Assembly (NCBI GenBank): GCA_016711705.1
Contig: JADJSK010000001.1
Span: forward strand, 1,302,001-1,366,000
Reading direction: 5' to 3'
Length of the DNA: 64,000 nucleotides
Origin: Candidatus Brachybacter algidus
GTDB lineage: Bacteria; Bacteroidota; Bacteroidia; Chitinophagales; Saprospiraceae
Part shown: positions 63,338 to 64,000 of the stretch, one piece after another
Numbering within the stretch: position 1 is the first letter of the stretch
Layout of the letters: every line of letters starts with the position of its first letter
Program-made: the position numbers and the translations under genes
The notes under the pieces: model-generated
Databases searched by the model: none
What the model saw: the letters and a program-made list of their open reading frames with translations, nothing else
What the model was told of the DNA's origin: nothing

Positions 63338-64000
63338 TTCTTATAGGGTTGAATCTTCAACTGTAGATCCCGTCAATGCTAATAATATATATGTGACAAC
63401 TGAAAGTGAAGGACTATGGTATAGCTCAAACGCTACAAACCCCAATCCAACATTTACACAACTTCTTCAATACGACTTCATGCACCCTTTGAGAGTAGTT
63501 TATAACCCATTCGATCCTACTAAATTATTTGTCACAAGTTTTGGGAATGGCATCAAAAGTGGAATTACTTCTTCTATACCTCTCCCAATCGAGATTTTGT
63601 CTTTTAATGGAATAGCATTAGAAAAATACAATTTGATATATTGGTCGACTAACCAAGACCCAAACATAAAGTCATTTGATCTACAAAAGTTAAATAATAA
63701 AGGTGAATACAAAACGATCTCAATACTAAAAGCCAAAGAAAAAAAAGCAGATAAAATAATGTATGAGTTCAAAGACTTTAATTTGGAGGCGCAAAATTAT
63801 TATAGATTAATGTCTACCGATAATAATGGAAGTATTAATTATTCAGCAATTATAAATATCTCTAAACCAAACTATTTGTTCAATATTTCCGAAATATATC
63901 CACAACCAGTTAGCGATGGATTTAAGTTTGAAGTATATAGTTCCGAAGAATCAAAGCTATATATTGAAGTTTACAATACCCTGGGAAATAGAATCTATTC
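63338..64000 (+). CDS. Asp-box protein, C-terminal part, reaching the window edge (frameshifted, partial)
   Basis: Reading frame that continues the Asp-box protein after the T7 run. It gives DSYRVESSTVDPVNAN, then TTESEGLWYSSNAT (a last blade), a linker and a second Ig-like stretch with YRLMSTDNNGSINYSAII. The type A T9SS sorting domain begins near 63895 (ISEIYPQPVSDGFKFEVYS) and runs off the end of the window. There is no start codon of its own before these motifs, so it is part of the same gene. Confidence 0.75.

Overview
The window is AT-rich chromosomal DNA from a member of the Bacteroidota. A Saprospiraceae or related Chitinophagales lineage is my inference. The evidence is: a PorT-like type IX secretion (T9SS) barrel; secreted proteins with T9SS type A and type B (gliding-associated, CHU_C-like) C-terminal sorting domains; a LytS/LytTR two-component pair with a beta-propeller and Y_Y_Y sensor; the ftsX / DUF3098 / uppP cluster; start sites without Shine-Dalgarno sequences; and several TAnnTTTG-like promoter boxes. 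No phage, CRISPR array or rRNA was seen.

Layout. 0-9 kb: sensor kinase and response regulator (convergent), topoisomerase IV subunit A, a frameshifted glutathione peroxidase, ubiE/menG and a PorT-like barrel. 9-15 kb (minus strand): oligopeptide permease, uppP, DUF3098, ftsX, and a TonB-dependent receptor. 15-19 kb (plus): frameshifted queA, a DUF2795 protein, cmk, marC, upp. 18.8-20.3 kb: an IS3-family insertion sequence. 20.4-28.2 kb (minus): three paralogous cysteine-rich secreted proteins with type A sorting domains. 28.5-34.6 kb: a decayed copy of a symporter 5' end, a lipoprotein, the intact symporter coupled to a PIF1-like helicase, a CAP-domain protein and an orphan membrane protein. 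34.7-35.2 kb: a GIY-YIG nuclease gene sandwiched between tRNA-Glu and a partial copy of the 3' end of that tRNA. 35.4-42.9 kb: gapA, hotdog thioesterase, miaA, acyltransferase, sugar-nucleotide epimerase, a beta-helix lipoprotein and an outer-membrane barrel. 43.2-56.1 kb: two tandem, colinear secreted proteins of about 2,100 residues with type B sorting domains; they contain the same core domain as the three shorter paralogs. 56.2-64 kb: ferredoxin, bestrophin, pgi, an ABC-2 exporter and the start of an Asp-box (BNR) beta-propeller secreted protein.

How the genes connect. PorT is part of the machinery that would export the five paralogs and the Asp-box protein, so about a third of the window concerns T9SS export or its cargo. 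The rest is mostly housekeeping: menaquinone synthesis, wall lipid recycling, cell division, tRNA modification, pyrimidine salvage and glycolysis.

The most notable non-coding features are: (1) the tRNA-Glu / GIY-YIG / tRNA-fragment unit, with a palindrome inserted in the T-loop of the fragment; (2) a roughly 230-bp element with terminal inverted repeats present in two inverted copies, one of which forms the leader of the topoisomerase IV gene; (3) a 150-bp intergenic repeat in a tandem pair plus a third copy. Three genes (gpx, queA, the Asp-box protein) are broken by single-base indels in homopolymer runs, which looks more like sequencing error than decay.
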